64,000 nucleotides of DNA from the NCBI RefSeq assembly GCF_037975245.1, contig NC_092567.1, positions 24,436,376-24,500,375 of the forward strand. The letters run 5' to 3'. This stretch comes from Apostichopus japonicus (taxonomy: Eukaryota > Echinodermata > Holothuroidea > Aspidochirotida > Stichopodidae). The notes beneath the pieces were generated by a model. The model did not search any database. It had not been told where the DNA came from and saw nothing but the letters and a program-made list of their open reading frames with translations. Position numbers and translations under genes: made by a program. The stretch's first letter is position 1. Each line of letters opens with the position of its first letter. Of this stretch, positions 37,730 to 50,060 are shown piece by piece.

Positions 37730-39540
37730 CATAAAGATTTGGTAAAAATTGTTTTGAACTTTTGAATATTTGTTTCCACCAATAACTGCATTAGCGTCTT
37801 ATTTGCTCTAGTTGTTGAAGTTCTGCCTTGATGAGCAATAAACTGTTCGTTTCTTTAAAAGTAAATTTCACTGCCAGTGATTTTAACACCGTCAAATCTT
37901 TTTATGAGGTAATGTTATCACTTATCCCCTCCACAAAAAATATGAAGAAAATCATCAACTACGATCACCATAATATACCATCAAACTCTTAAAAATAAAA
38001 CTTAAGTCATCACCAAAAAAATAAGACAAGAAGAGAGAATAAAAAAGGAAAAGAAAAAAGAAAGGCGAAATAAAAAAGGTGCAATTCACCTTTCGCCTAC
38101 ATTTTTTTTTTCGTCAATAATGGACTTCAATCATTTTTCTCTGGTAAAATATGAAGAAATCGGGTGCGATTGAATTTTTTCTACTTCTTCTTCTTCTTCA
38201 AAATCTGAAGGAATAGAAACCACAAAGTCAACCTATAACAGTGCATTCGTGGTATTTCCTCTTTTGCACGCTCGGTTTGTCATTGGTTGTGCATAAATCA
38301 TATGCACCTGATTACGTCGAAGCTGCCAGTCCGGAATAAAGTGCAAAAGAAGCCAAGTACTACGGTAGAGGATAAAAGACGTACGGTAACTTTTTTATTT
38401 TTTATTTCTTTTGGAAAAATTTACTCAGTCACCTAAAAAAGGTTTGTAGGTTGAAGAAACTTTTGAAAACAATTTCTCTACAGGGGAAAGTTTTTAGGGT
38501 TTTTAAGTCCTATTGACAAAATTATTTTTCTTTATTATTACCTGGAAGTAAGGTGCTGCATCATACATACAGTTTATTTACGATATCATATTTTTAATCG
38601 TGATGGAAGGACACCCACGTGAGGAAGACGTTAGTTAACATGAGGCTATTGTGGTCTAAGATACATTGTCCTAAAATTTTCTAACAAGTTCACTACAGAT
38701 CGATTAAAATACAAAATCTATTGTTTACTCCATTGAAGTTTCTTATGACCAAGAATCCGTTAACATGTTTCATTTTCACACCTACCGTTATCTGGGTCTG
38801 ACTTGGAGGTACGAAACATGCAGGAAAGGTTTTTTTATTTCTTAAAGCTTAAGAATATTAAATATTAAATTGTAAATAATAAAGTAGATTCATATTTAAG
38901 ATTTAAGGTCATATTGGTGATCTATTATATTAGGTTTTCGTGGCTAAAGTTCCTTTTTATTATAGAATGATTGAGATGAAAATATTGACCGATGATAAGC
39001 TTTCTTTCATTTTGAAAGAAAAAGTAAAAAGAATTCGAACCTGTTCCGGAATCAGACTCACAGTGTAGTTTCCAGTTATTTTAATGTTAATTAACACTCT
39101 AATACTAGTGAGCTTATCTGTAGTGAAAATGCAACTGAAATATGTCATTTAATCTGTGTCCTGATTATACTAAGTATATATATATATACAGCAGTTTAAA
39201 CATCGGTGGCATATAAACATAGTTTTGTCGGGAGGGGTGGGAGTAGAGGGGTGGGTGGTGCCAGTCAGAAACGAAGGTACCTTCCCCATCGTGTAACCAG
39301 GTATACACACCTCATACTCATTACCAAAAAAGCCAAAGTAAGCTACTGCATTGAATGGTTCGCTATCTCTGACAGTGTACCACAGACATCACAAAACTAA
39401 CGTCCGCCCTGAAAACCACACCACCTACTTGATTAACATTCATGACCGTTGTAATAAAGATAACAATTAAAAGAGAACATTGCAGTTTTGCAGCCGTGTT
39501 TACGTAATCACCGTACTCTCAATACAAACATAAAAACACA
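37730..39540. other. Non-coding stretch
   Basis: AT-rich, with purine-rich and CTT-rich runs (38030-38080, 38180-38205) and a short TA run at 39176-39190. No gene recognised. Confidence 0.5.
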
Positions 39541-39541
39541 G

Positions 39542-39851
39542 CCGATTCACATAGAGATTACAGTAACCACTTTAAATCTAAAGTTTTGTATACCACAGTA
39601 AATACTGGATCGTGCTGACAAATCTGATAAATCGGTAGTATGTGCTATTAAGTTTTCAGTAAGAACTGAGGATAATTGTAATTCCAACAAATCCCAAACA
39701 ACTGGATTTGTTGGAATTACACATATCCTCGGTTCTTACTGTAATCCTAATATATAGCACATGCTACCGAATTATAGCACGATCCAGTTTTTACTTTGGT
39801 ACAAAACGTAAGATTTACTGCAGTAGTAACTGGGTTCTCTATGTGTATCGG
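39542..39851. mobile_element. Foldback / MITE-like inverted repeat
   Basis: A near-complete inverted repeat: the left arm (39542-39694) and right arm (39704-39851) are imperfect reverse complements around a 9-base spacer. Matching blocks from the outside in include CACATAGAG, ACTGGATCGTGCT, TCGGTAG(T/C)ATGTGCTAT, AGTAAGAAC(T/C)GAGGATA and a perfect TAATTCCAACAAATCC. There is no open reading frame and no clear target-site duplication, so a non-autonomous foldback element or MITE is the best guess. Its transcript would form a long hairpin. The arms differ by perhaps a fifth of positions in the outer part and less near the centre. Confidence 0.8.
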
Positions 39852-39859
39852 GTGAAGAA

Positions 39860-42800
39860 AAGTACAACTTGGATATAAACGAAAATTCATTTACTGGGTG
39901 GATAGTCGTTAAAAGCTACCATCATGTAGCGTAAGACTATTCGCTATACTGACATACATATATATATATATATATGGTAGTTAGTTGTATTTACAATATT
40001 GTGCCCTTCAGTCGTTTACGCGCTAGTCACATTGTCTGCACCTGCTTCCTACGGATCCGTATCGATCAACTCACTGCCTTGGCCTTGTCGCTCTCTTTAT
40101 TTTAATACAACTCTTATTTCCGATTCGGCAGTGAGATATACCGCCACCATTATTTCTTCTCATTGTTGCCCTAGGTGTAATTTAAATCATACATATTCTA
40201 AGGCGCAGATCATTTGCAGCCTGTTTTTTATTCGTATTTTTTCTCTCTCTTTTTAGTTCGTTTCTTCTTCTTATTCTTCTCTTTCTGATTCTCCTAGATT
40301 TTTTTTGTCGGGGGGGGGGGGGTGGGGGGCTTCTTGTTTCTGGATTCTTCATTTTCCAATTTCCTTTGTTTTTGATGATTAAGATATAAAAAAGAGCGTA
40401 ATGAATTAATTCAAAAGTGCCAATAACTCTGTAGTATTTTACATATTCGCCATGGAATAAATAGTAAGGACACAAATAAGCGATCAAGTTCGTAATCTTT
40501 AGAAAATGCCGTTACGTCCACAGCAATAAAATAAACCGGTGAAAAAAATAAAACGAAATGGCAGAAAGAGAGAAAAGAAAAAATGGAAATATATCTATAA
40601 CGAAAATAATTGCTTTTACTGCAGAAGGCGTATAAGGAACACATATATTATATGTATTCTGAAATAAAGTTCACTTTTGACTGCCTAAAAATTGTATATT
40701 ACATTACAACCTGACGCATTAATAGTAGAACCCCTGTGACAAATCTTGCGTGGTACAGGTAGGACCCTTGCAATGTCATCTGCGAATTAATCAGGTCACA
40801 CATCCGGAGACTATGCATGCTAAGTTCTTCAATACCGCCCTAATGACCTTTCAGTATAAACATTTTATATTGTACTTTTTTATATTTATTTTGGGTTTGG
40901 TGTGATCATGTTTGTAATACAATTTTCAGAATTCGTACTTTTACTGCGATAAAAAGCGAAGGAAAAAACCGACTTGTCTAACATTTATGTCACTCATCAA
41001 TGAAACAGGCATAAACAGACCATTATGACGTCATAACAGATATGAATATTCATGGCTTCATTTTGCCTTTCATTTAGTGATATTGTATATGATCACACGA
41101 CGCCGATGCATTCGACATTATTAATATTTCTATTTATAAGGTAGATAGTACTATAGCACTGTCAATATGTGTAAGCATTACTCGGAGAAAAAAGTGCACA
41201 AAATATAAAATGAAATAAAAATGGAAAAAAAACTTACATGAAATCAAATTAAGTCTTGTCACAAAATATACGTTTCTGCATGGCGTACATTCATTATAAG
41301 AAATAAATAAACAACAAAAAGAAGAAGAAGGATTGAAAGGAGAAGAGTTACCCCCGATTTGGAAAGGACATTCATGTTTTCAATTTTCTTGGCAATTTGA
41401 ACTATTTAGCAAGCGATCTTTTAATTTCTTCAGCTTTCATCTTTTACCGACACCAAGTACTTTTAAAGAAATCGCCTTCGGTTGTTTTTTTAACACCAAC
41501 TAAAACATTCTAACAAAAGAAAGCATTAAGTGGTTCTCAAAAGAACCGCGCGAAATTTCGACAAATCTTTGTTTCCACAGTGAATCGTCTGAAAACTTTC
41601 CAAGCAGTCAAATTTGTTTGCTCAAAGTCGAAAGCTCTAACTGAAAAACATAAGTCGATATTGAGACAAGGCAGGGCCGAGTCCGCATAGTCTGTTCGGA
41701 ATCTAAAACCAAATATTTACTGCCAAAATATTTGAAACCCCCCCTCCCTCTTTTTTTTTTCTTTTTAGCTCTTTGCACTTTGCTTTTCTTGTAAAACGAA
41801 AAAGCTTCATTAAACAAGTGAAATTATTTGTCAATTTTCCCGCCTATATTTATTACTCAGACAGAAGAATCTTTTAAGCGCTGCATGTCTTGTTTATATT
41901 TTGTGTTTTTTCTTAAGTAAAATTGGCGCGCTCTCTCGCCTCTTTCATTCTGTTGATAGAGAGAGAGAGAGAGTCTATATAAGGAAGAATAAAACCTAAC
42001 GAACGGATCAAAACCTCTCACGGGAATCCATCTAATGCTCTTAACCGTTCCGTGTCAGGAAAAAAACTAAATGTACAACTTTTGGCTCGAGTGTTATTAA
42101 TTTATTTCTATGTCGAAAATTGATGAATTTCTTTTCATTAGAACTGGATTTGATTATTCTTCTTCTTCTTCTTATTCGTCTTCTTCTTAATCTTATTCAT
42201 TTAATGAAAAAGAGGATGCTTTATATTTAAGTCACTGCACACAACAGTTTGTTGTCAATGTGATATGTAATTTATAGGAAGAAAATAATGAATTTCTCCA
42301 CAATTTCACTTTGTCATTTTAAATGAGGTCTTATTTTGTACGAAAAGAAAGGAAAGAGAATATGTTTTGTTGTTTGTTTGTTTGTTTACACTACGCCTTA
42401 CTTTGGAGAAGAAAAAAAAGGTAAAATGCAGCGAAATCCTGAAGGATAACTGATCAAGATATATTTTCTTTATTACTATTCTTTTAATTACGCAAACACA
42501 GTTAAACCATTGGTGGTATTAGGGGACATTCTATTTGGTTAAACTTCCGTATCTAATCTAGCACACGTACTCTGTTGTTTGTGTCAGACGGTTGTAGCAA
42601 TTGGGGAATATGGTTGAGAGGGTGGTTGGGGGAGGGGGGGGGGACACACACCGTTTTTAGACTTTCTTCGCACGAAAAAGTCGTATACACTGATTGGCAA
42701 TTAAATGTACACTTTTGTTATGTAAATGTAGTTAAATGTATGGAAATTATAGCACCGATTTGAATATACAATCCCCCCCCCCCCTTTGCCAAATTCAGAT

Positions 42801-44790
42801 TTCTTAAAAGGGGACTAGTGAACACCCCTCCCCCTAGATTGATCTCCAGGAAGGACATCAACCAATATTTTTGACCCCACATCCCAACCCCCACCTCACC
42901 CCCTCCCCAAAAAAGATATATCACACGTAAAAATTTAACTTAAATTACTGAAGAGAATTATAATTTGGAATAAATCTTGACCTATGTGCCTATTGCTATG
43001 TTAAAAAGAAAATTATGACTTTATATAAATTTAATTTATTCTTTAATCTTGAGATATTTGGATTATATTCCTGTTCTTATCCGGTTGGCGGCGTATGTCC
43101 GCGAATGTCCGCTTATGTCACGTCCCCAAGAGTATACACAATTTAATTAGGTTTTAACGTACACCTAAGCGTTAATACTTGTTGTATACTGTAGCTGCTT
43201 GTTACAAAGATTTATACAAAGTATTATACTTTTTTTTTATTGTTTCTTTATTGTTGTTGAAGTATAGAACTGAGTTCCCATAAAACAATTTTTGCAAAAA
43301 TTAAATCTTCATCTCTTTCTTTAGAAGTTAAATGGATAGAATGCCCCCCCCCCCTCCCACCCCACCCCTCTTTAAGGTATGATCGAAGTTCACGCACGAC
43401 TGGAAGGTATTGGTCGGACAATTCAACAAGGGAATTGCAGAGAACATGTTATCTAAGCCGCATCGAAAAACTGAGGTTTAGCTTGTAAATGGTTATCGAT
43501 TCAAATGGAGCTCTTTTTGTTGTTGTATCATTCAAACTTGACAATCTCTCTCCATAAAGTCACAATCTTTCTTATTTTTGTTTTAGGGAAACACAAAGAG
43601 CAAACGTAACCAGTTTTATCAAACAAACGAGAAAAGTCAACAAAATGATAGCACATTTTTTTTTTAATTTTAAGGTAAGGATTTTAATGAATAAATTTAT
43701 AACTGTATTGACAATTCCCTTTATTCTAAGCTAACTGCTCTGTACAATAACGCAAAGTACATTGTAATGAATCCTGCAATAAGACCTATATTAAGAATAC
43801 GTCTGTTTAAAAACTCATTTGTAAATAGAGCTGCCCTTTCTTTTGTTAATCCAATTTGGAGTATTGGAGTCTTTGTTTTAACCTTAATTTCTTACACTTG
43901 CTTTTTCTACTCACTTTGACCTTACTTTGATATATGCCTCCGTTTTTATTTACTTCTATAAATTTGAGTTATTCTAAACTTTCAATTTAGAAATTGTTTG
44001 AAATTTATATGGGAATAAACTGAAAGATTTAAATCAAATTGCGATAAAATCATTTTGAACTGAAAGTAATCTAATTGCTAAGGCCTCTGAAAAGCGACGT
44101 ATACAACTATAACTTAGAAAACAAATATCAAAGCATCACTCGACTTTGAATATTCATCTATAACTATATCAACCAATGAAATTGTTATAAATCGAAAATA
44201 AATTTAAATCAATCCATATACAAACAATAAATTACGATAAATTATAACAACGGTTTTGGGATTTAATATTTTACATTTTAACCAGAGAAAACCTTAAAAT
44301 ATTTTTCTTTCTTTTCATTATGTACAGTCAGTTATGTACCTTTATAATCTCTGAAATATAAATGGACAAATAAATCCTGGGAACAAACTTGTTTCTTTTA
44401 AGCCCGCTAAAATGGCAAGAAATTAAGAATGAAAAAAATAAGACAAATATTTCAAAAGTTTGCAATGGAACAAACAGATAAAATAAACCTATACAGTACC
44501 ACAGTACAAGGCCATGTAAGACTTGGTATTTCCTGAATTGGCTGTATATGCATAATATAACGGATGTGTAACTAATGATAGAAGCCACCCACCCTCTGGT
44601 TGTATCCACAAACACCTAAAAGTTAGATGTAAGGACACAAGTATAAAGATATAAATATAGATTATAAATATTGCAAGGATTGATCGAAATGAAAAAAAAA
44701 GTTGCAGACAAATAGAAAATATACGACTATAAACATCTTACTGATTCTCATGTGAGTCTTATTATGCGAGGAAGACTCCTACATGATTCA
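39860..44790. other. Non-coding stretch with G/C runs
   Basis: Contains poly-G or poly-C runs near 40311, 42640, 42777 and 43346, (TTC)n-like runs at 40262-40290 and 42160-42190, a short TA run at 39957-39975 and a (GA)n run near 41959. The mixed-composition piece 40000-40175 has an open frame on the plus strand but no recognisable protein. No gene called. Confidence 0.5.
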
Positions 44791-44809
44791 GGGGTGGAGG
44801 GTTAGGGGT

Positions 44810-44912
44810 GGAGTGGGGGGGGTCTGAGGGTCCTCCTCCAGTAAAGAAATAACATTTTAAGACGTGCAATGTTGCATTCTGAGGCATATTTGGACTATAA
44901 ATTAGGTCTTTA
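44810..44912 (+). repeat. Dispersed repeat copy A (G-rich head, TTTGGACTATAAATTAGG tail)
   Basis: Matches 47472-47572 over about 100 bases in the same orientation: a G-rich head, CCAGTAAA, a variable middle, then a TGCATTCTGAGGCATA segment and the identical TTTGGACTATAAATTAGGT. Two diverged copies 2.7 kb apart show an interspersed repeat family, and its G-rich head may explain some of the poly-G runs in the window. Confidence 0.75.
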
Positions 44913-45729
44913 ATTAGGACCAATGGCAACGTGCTAATAACTTACTTTTGACATTATGTGAGAAGTTGAAAAAGGGAAGATGCAAAGATGAGGCTACTGG
45001 AACCAAAAGTTCACAAGAAAGTGAGGGCGCTAATGTCTTTCTTCACATGTGTCCAAAGATGTTAAACTTACCTTTGTGAGGCATCTTTCTTGTTCAGTTC
45101 TGTAAAGCTCACTCCAAATTGAAAGATGATGATGATATTAAAACGATCTGTTTGAGATGTGGACCATAAACCTTAAAATAAAATCAGAAAAAAAATGTAG
45201 TCATATCTTGCCCTTGAAAGGGAAGGAGAAAATCAACCAAAAAAATATATGAAATTATTTTCGAAAGGAAATTTGCCTACAACAAATTTTTGAATGAGTT
45301 GTCAGAGTATATAACTGCTCAGTATTATTATTATTATCGTTTTATTAATGTTATTATTATTAATATGAGATTATACCTTTGCAATTGATCTCTTTATAAT
45401 CTCGACACTAGACAAATATTATCGTTTTCTCCTGGACTTGCGCTAAGCCGTTTAATCTCTCGAGTGTTGCTGAAGACATATGATAAACTTGTGCTAAATC
45501 CTCTGTGTGGTGTTATTTCAGTGATTCGTACTACGAGGGCTTCCTGTGTGACTTCCTCTAGACAATTTCATTGAACAGTGACGTATTTGCGGGCATGCGC
45601 AATGCATAAACATGTTGTCACGTTGCCAGGAAATGTGGGCAATTTAGCAAAGTACTTTTTGCGAGATTTAAATGAGTTACTTCTCATAGTAAAAGGAAGC
45701 AACGATGAAACTAAATGATTGGTCTTCCT

Positions 45730-45785
45730 GTATTGTGTTTGTATTTTGTGTTTGTATTTTTTTTGTATTGTGTGTTTGTATTGAT
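45730..45785. repeat. Short TTTGTATT-type minisatellite
   Basis: Four or five irregular units of TGTTTGTATTTTG, about 12-15 bases each. Confidence 0.7.
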
Positions 45786-46431
45786 TTTATCCATGAATTC
45801 TGTTAGAAAGGTCACATGAACCGCTAGCTATATACTATACGTTAATATGAAATGCGGAACGGAAGGGTCAACCATGACTAGTCATACATAATTAAATTAT
45901 TTGTTCAATTTTATTTATTTGTTTAAATTTCCAATTTTTAACGTATTTTGCTTTATGTAGATTTTGTTTTTAAATTTTTTTCTGATTGATTCTGGTTGAA
46001 AAAGATTGGAGTGGTAAGAAATTTGATATGACGGGACAAACCACAGTAAATATATATCCTTTGGCATTTCAATTTTTTTTTTTCCAGTATTCAACTTTTT
46101 CCCTCAAAAACATAGCACGTTTTGAATAAGAATAGTTTTAAAAAAAAACAGCTTTTGAATTACAAACTTGACAGAAAAAGTAGAATTTTCATTAATCCAG
46201 AAATGAACACTCATTTATGGATAGTAGAACTTTTCAGGTTAGTTCACAAAAGTGTGTGTCTTTTTGACTAGGGAAAAGAAGACCACTTCCTCAACTGTAC
46301 CCACATCCCCGTTGAGCCGCCCCTGTATGTAAGTATTAGATAATTCATACTTCTTTAAGAAAGAACCTGGGCACGAAAACCAAACAACCAAACGCGTGAC
46401 CCGCTCTCAACGCCCCCCCCCCCCCCTCCCC

Positions 46432-46496
46432 CTGCATCGGGAATGTGACTGTGTGATCATCGTCAAATGCGTATCACATTTCCCTTAGAAAGGGAA
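46432..46496 (-). other. Structured tail attached to the U2-like head
   Basis: Immediately after the U2-like segment, two nested inverted repeats (TTCCCTT/AAGGGAA and AATGTGA/TCACATT, the latter with an inner TGAT...ATCA) are followed by CCCGATGCAGG and a long G-run. The compact order of head, hairpins and homopolymer resembles a small RNA gene or a SINE-like retroposon, but only one copy is visible here. Confidence 0.45.
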
Positions 46497-46538
46497 CAGA
46501 TATTACACATGATCTTAGCCAAAAGACCGAGAAGTAGT
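46494..46538 (-). pseudogene. U2 snRNA 5'-end fragment (pseudogene or U2-headed element)
   Basis: On the minus strand, CTTCTCGG-T-CTTTTGGCTAAG followed by ATCATGTGTAATATCTGTTC matches U2 snRNA nucleotides 5-45 with three visible substitutions (C13 to T, A30 to T, G36 to A). U2 pairs with the intron branch site through GUAGUA (33-38); here that reads GUAAUA, so normal function is unlikely. Similarity stops after nucleotide 45: stem IIa/IIb and an Sm site (AUUUUUGG) are missing. The following sequence forms a perfect 7-bp stem (TTCCCTT-TCT-AAGGGAA) and then an AATGTGA...TCACATT stem. Confidence 0.85.
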
Positions 46539-46833
46539 GAAGTATTGACAGAGTGCAGAAATGTTATGAAGAGGGGATGCCGGGATGGTGGCGCTATTTC
46601 TTTGGACAGTAAACAATGACTTTACAAATATGTACTCTGAGATCGCGTACCGGGTAAATTTTTTGGGGAAAAACTTTTAGAATAAAGTACTTTACGGATG
46701 AAGGCTAAGAATAACCCAATCTTTGATCCGTTCTACGCACCGGTCTAGACTAGTGCGAATTGAATTTACAGCAATACAGGAAACAATTCGTGTAAACTAA
46801 TGACCATGGATGGTGAATTTACATAATCGTGAA

Positions 46834-46880
46834 ACCAATCTGTTGGCAGACGTCACGTGGTTTTCCGATCAAAGGTAAGG
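46834..46880 (+). promoter_or_regulatory. CCAAT + CRE/E-box cluster followed by a donor-like site
   Basis: ACCAATC (46834-46840), then GACGTCACGTGG (46849-46860, an overlapping CRE-like and CACGTG E-box), then TCAAAG/GTAAGG at 46874/46875, which is a strong splice-donor match. This could be the promoter or first exon of an unidentified plus-strand transcript. No downstream coding exon was identified. Confidence 0.3.
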
Positions 46881-46899
46881 TAGCCAGACATTTTGAAAG

Positions 46900-48383
46900 T
46901 ACTCTGAAGTTGTGTTAGTGGTATTTAATTAGCTATTGTTCTTGAACTTTGGAGAATTGTGTTGATCTGTTTCTATCATCACTGTAGGTACTCTCTCCGC
47001 CGAGGGGACCAGGTAAATGGAGGGGTTAAAAGTGAGATGAAGGGGACAGAAACAAACAAATGAAAGGGCCGAATTTGCATAACAAAGATGAAGAAAAGGG
47101 TCGTATGAATTTTGTATATATACACCACTTTGCGACTTCTCCTTTTTATTTATTTATTTGGAAACCAGTCAACCATGTAGAGAGATTAATTTGTATATAC
47201 AATGTATAGCTTTGAATATTTGGTGATAAAGATTGTAGCAAGTTTAAAATCTTTCTGATGGGTTTATGATGTTATAACGAGTATATTTTACTGAAATGGA
47301 TCGCAGTATGGCGTTTATATCATTTCATATTTGATTAGTTGAAGGGGAAGAATTCTGAAATTCACTCCGACTGGTTTAAGTTGCGGCATGAACTTTCACG
47401 GAAGGGTCCAAGGTGGATCAATGATTTATAAAAAAAAAAGAGTAGTTGTTATAGCCGTGGGGTCGTTCATAGATGGGTGTGTGAGGGGCCTTAGGGGCCT
47501 TCCCAGTAAACACAAATGAAAGCTGAGAAGTCACGTGGTGAATGCTGTGGCACATTTGGACTATAAATTAGGTATACGGTCTAAATGCAGGGTTGTGCTA
47601 AATAAAGACGGGAAGGGGGGGGGGGGTATATCGCCCATACCTCTGGATTTCTTTCTGGGGAACTCCTTGTCCCGGAAGAGTGTTCGTAAACAACCATGTC
47701 GACTGAAGGTTTTCCATAATGCTTATTTTGGATTAATTTACACAAGCACACACACACAGACTAATACACAAACGCACACACTAACTAACTCATGTAAATC
47801 CGGGGTTCTTTTTCTTCACTTTTCATTTGCAATTGTTTGCAATTGTTTCTTATCCTTTTTGACGACGGCTTATAAAGTACAAATCCCATGGACTGTTTAA
47901 GGTCAAGGATTATGTTTTCATTGGAGGTAGAGTTTGTTTTGTATAGGTTTACTGACTGGTCGCTCAAGCAGCGACTGTTTCCAAAAACCAACAAAGAATG
48001 TTTCCTGAATTTGGTTGGTGTTGGTCTAGAATACCAACTGTCTGTTCCTGTATGACTTATATGATTAATCGCAAATCACTGCTGACATAAAAATCAACCC
48101 AAATGCTTGAATGGGTTGTTAGAAACTATGCCAAGTTAATCAGGATGTCGACAAAGTCAAGATTCCCTTCTTTTTGCTTTTCTATTATTTTTACTATTAT
48201 TATTATATTTTTTCTTCTTCTTCTTCTTTTGGTCACTGACAGTGGCATTACTTTTTCAAAGTTCATCGCTAAAATATCAGACGTGTTGTACTCGAGTAAA
48301 ACTAGGATACATAAGTATGAATGTGAGTACAATTTTGTTTTGGTATCTGAATGCATACAATGCTTCAAGTACTTTAAGAACTT
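46900..48383. other. Non-coding stretch
   Basis: Contains dispersed repeat B (47472-47572), a poly-G run at 47614-47626 and a (CA)-rich segment at 47743-47780. The 121-codon frame across 47535-47900 runs through the repeat and poly-G tract and is judged spurious. Confidence 0.5.
47472..47572 (+). repeat. Dispersed repeat copy B
   Basis: Partner of the copy at 44810-44912, sharing GAGGG...CCAGTAAA, AATGCTGTGGCACA (versus TTGCATTCTGAGGCATA) and TTTGGACTATAAATTAGGT. No open frame; type of element unknown. Confidence 0.75.
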
Positions 48384-48599
48384 AAAGGGGACACTAAAAC
48401 CCAACCATTAATTTCAGCTTGTATATATGACAGAGTTCTTTACTGATGTACAACTCGCCTCAAACTGCAGCAAAGAAAAATCCAACATTTTGTTCCGTTT
48501 GGGAGCTATCCTAGTTTAAAAGTCTTGTCGGATGCTTTTCATTTTGGTAAAAATCTCTGACGTCTTATAATGCCACTAGGATCTGAGAACAGTTTGATT
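48384..48599 (+). mobile_element. Dispersed repeat, plus-strand copy of an inverted pair
   Basis: Begins AAAGGGGACACTAAAACCC and ends near GCCACTAGGATCTGAGAAC. The reverse complement of 50061-50239 aligns along its length, best in CCGTTTGGGAGCTATCC, AGTTTAAA, CATTTTG and TGCCACT(A/G)GGATCT. No open frame. The length of about 200 bases and lack of coding capacity suggest a SINE or MITE; I cannot tell which. Confidence 0.75.
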
Positions 48600-48845
48600 T
48601 ATCTTTTAATTTTTTTCTTCATATTTTCAAGGTAATACATTAACGTTGTTTCGTTGACATGGAAAACCGATGTCATCGTTAGGTTAATATCTTGGAGTCA
48701 GCATTTGCAACTCCAAGAAAAAAAAGCATAACAAACTGAAGCAAATGTGGCTCTATGATGTCATAATTCCAAAGTGACCCGAGCAGCCGAGGAGCCGAGT
48801 ACGAACATACCAGTCGATAGGGACGAATGCGAGTAAGGATCGAGT

Positions 48846-48851
<6 letters not shown>

Positions 48852-48936
<85 letters not shown>
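48852..48936. repeat. (TA)n microsatellite
   Basis: About 85 bases of uninterrupted TA. Confidence 0.95.
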
Positions 48937-48938
<2 letters not shown>

Positions 48939-50060
48939 TATGCTAATTAGACGGCATGGCAGGAGAAACAAACCCAAGCCTCATAATATTTCAATCGTGC
49001 GATAGAGGAAAGAATGTCAAAGAGTTTCCCATGTGAGTGATAATATTTACAGGATTAATATTCCATCACACACCAGCCTGGCTAGAAAATTTAAATAAAA
49101 AGAAGCCATATTCGTTTAACCATGAACTGTTTTTATTAAAGAAAAAAAAAGAGAAGCAAACCCAATCCATCATCTTTGGTCTATTTGAAAGAAACAACTC
49201 TGATAAACGACTTCCCAGAACAGAGCAGGAGAATGTGTATGTTCTTTGGTAAATAACACAGTCTTTATACTGTAACATTATACAAATCAACCCGTAAGAC
49301 TTGAGTAAGTCTAAACATGACACGATCGAGTCACATGTGTTTGAACATTCACTAGATTTCTGGATTTCTTATGTTGATTCTGTTACTGAAATAGCGATGA
49401 AGTTTGCAAATGCTGGATCTAAATATAGCCCTAACATGCCTAGGAAAACAACCATTACACTAGAATTGGTTCCATTTGTCAATATATAGTTTACATTTAA
49501 CCTTGAAATTATATATAGAAAAAGTAAAGGACAGAGAAAGGTTGCACCACCTAATGGCATTATGACGTCACATACTTACTAAGGCAACCTTTGACACGAC
49601 TCGTAAATACAGATATTTGTCACACGGTGACAAACACACATACTTTTCTATTGTTGAGTATAACTTGAGCGTGCATCACAAAGCTAACCATCTTTTACCA
49701 ATCTGTGTAGTAGAAATAACGTTTACCAACAACTTCCCTAAATAGCTAAGAATAATCGTATGCAATTTGTGAAATATCACAGATTGAATGTTCCTTCACA
49801 TTCAAGGCGGCAGACTTGGTCAAGTCTAAATTAGATATCATCAAACAACTTTCTGTATTAGAGATGCATTTTACTGAATGTAAAATGTTGCAACTGTTGA
49901 TAAGATCAAGTGATGACATTAGTTTCAGGATCAAGAACTGTTAACATTAGATCTTGAAAACATGAAGACCCCCCCCATCCCCCCTCAAAAAAGAAAAAAA
50001 AGTAAAAAGTAAAAATAAAGTAAAACTAAATAAATAAATATATAAATAAATAAATAAAAG

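Noticed and set aside
39999-40256. 85-codon plus-strand frame in mixed-composition DNA
   Set aside because: No recognisable protein or splice context; retained only as a note.
47535-47900. 121-codon plus-strand frame
   Set aside because: Begins in a dispersed repeat, crosses a poly-G run and a CA-rich run, and shows no domain.
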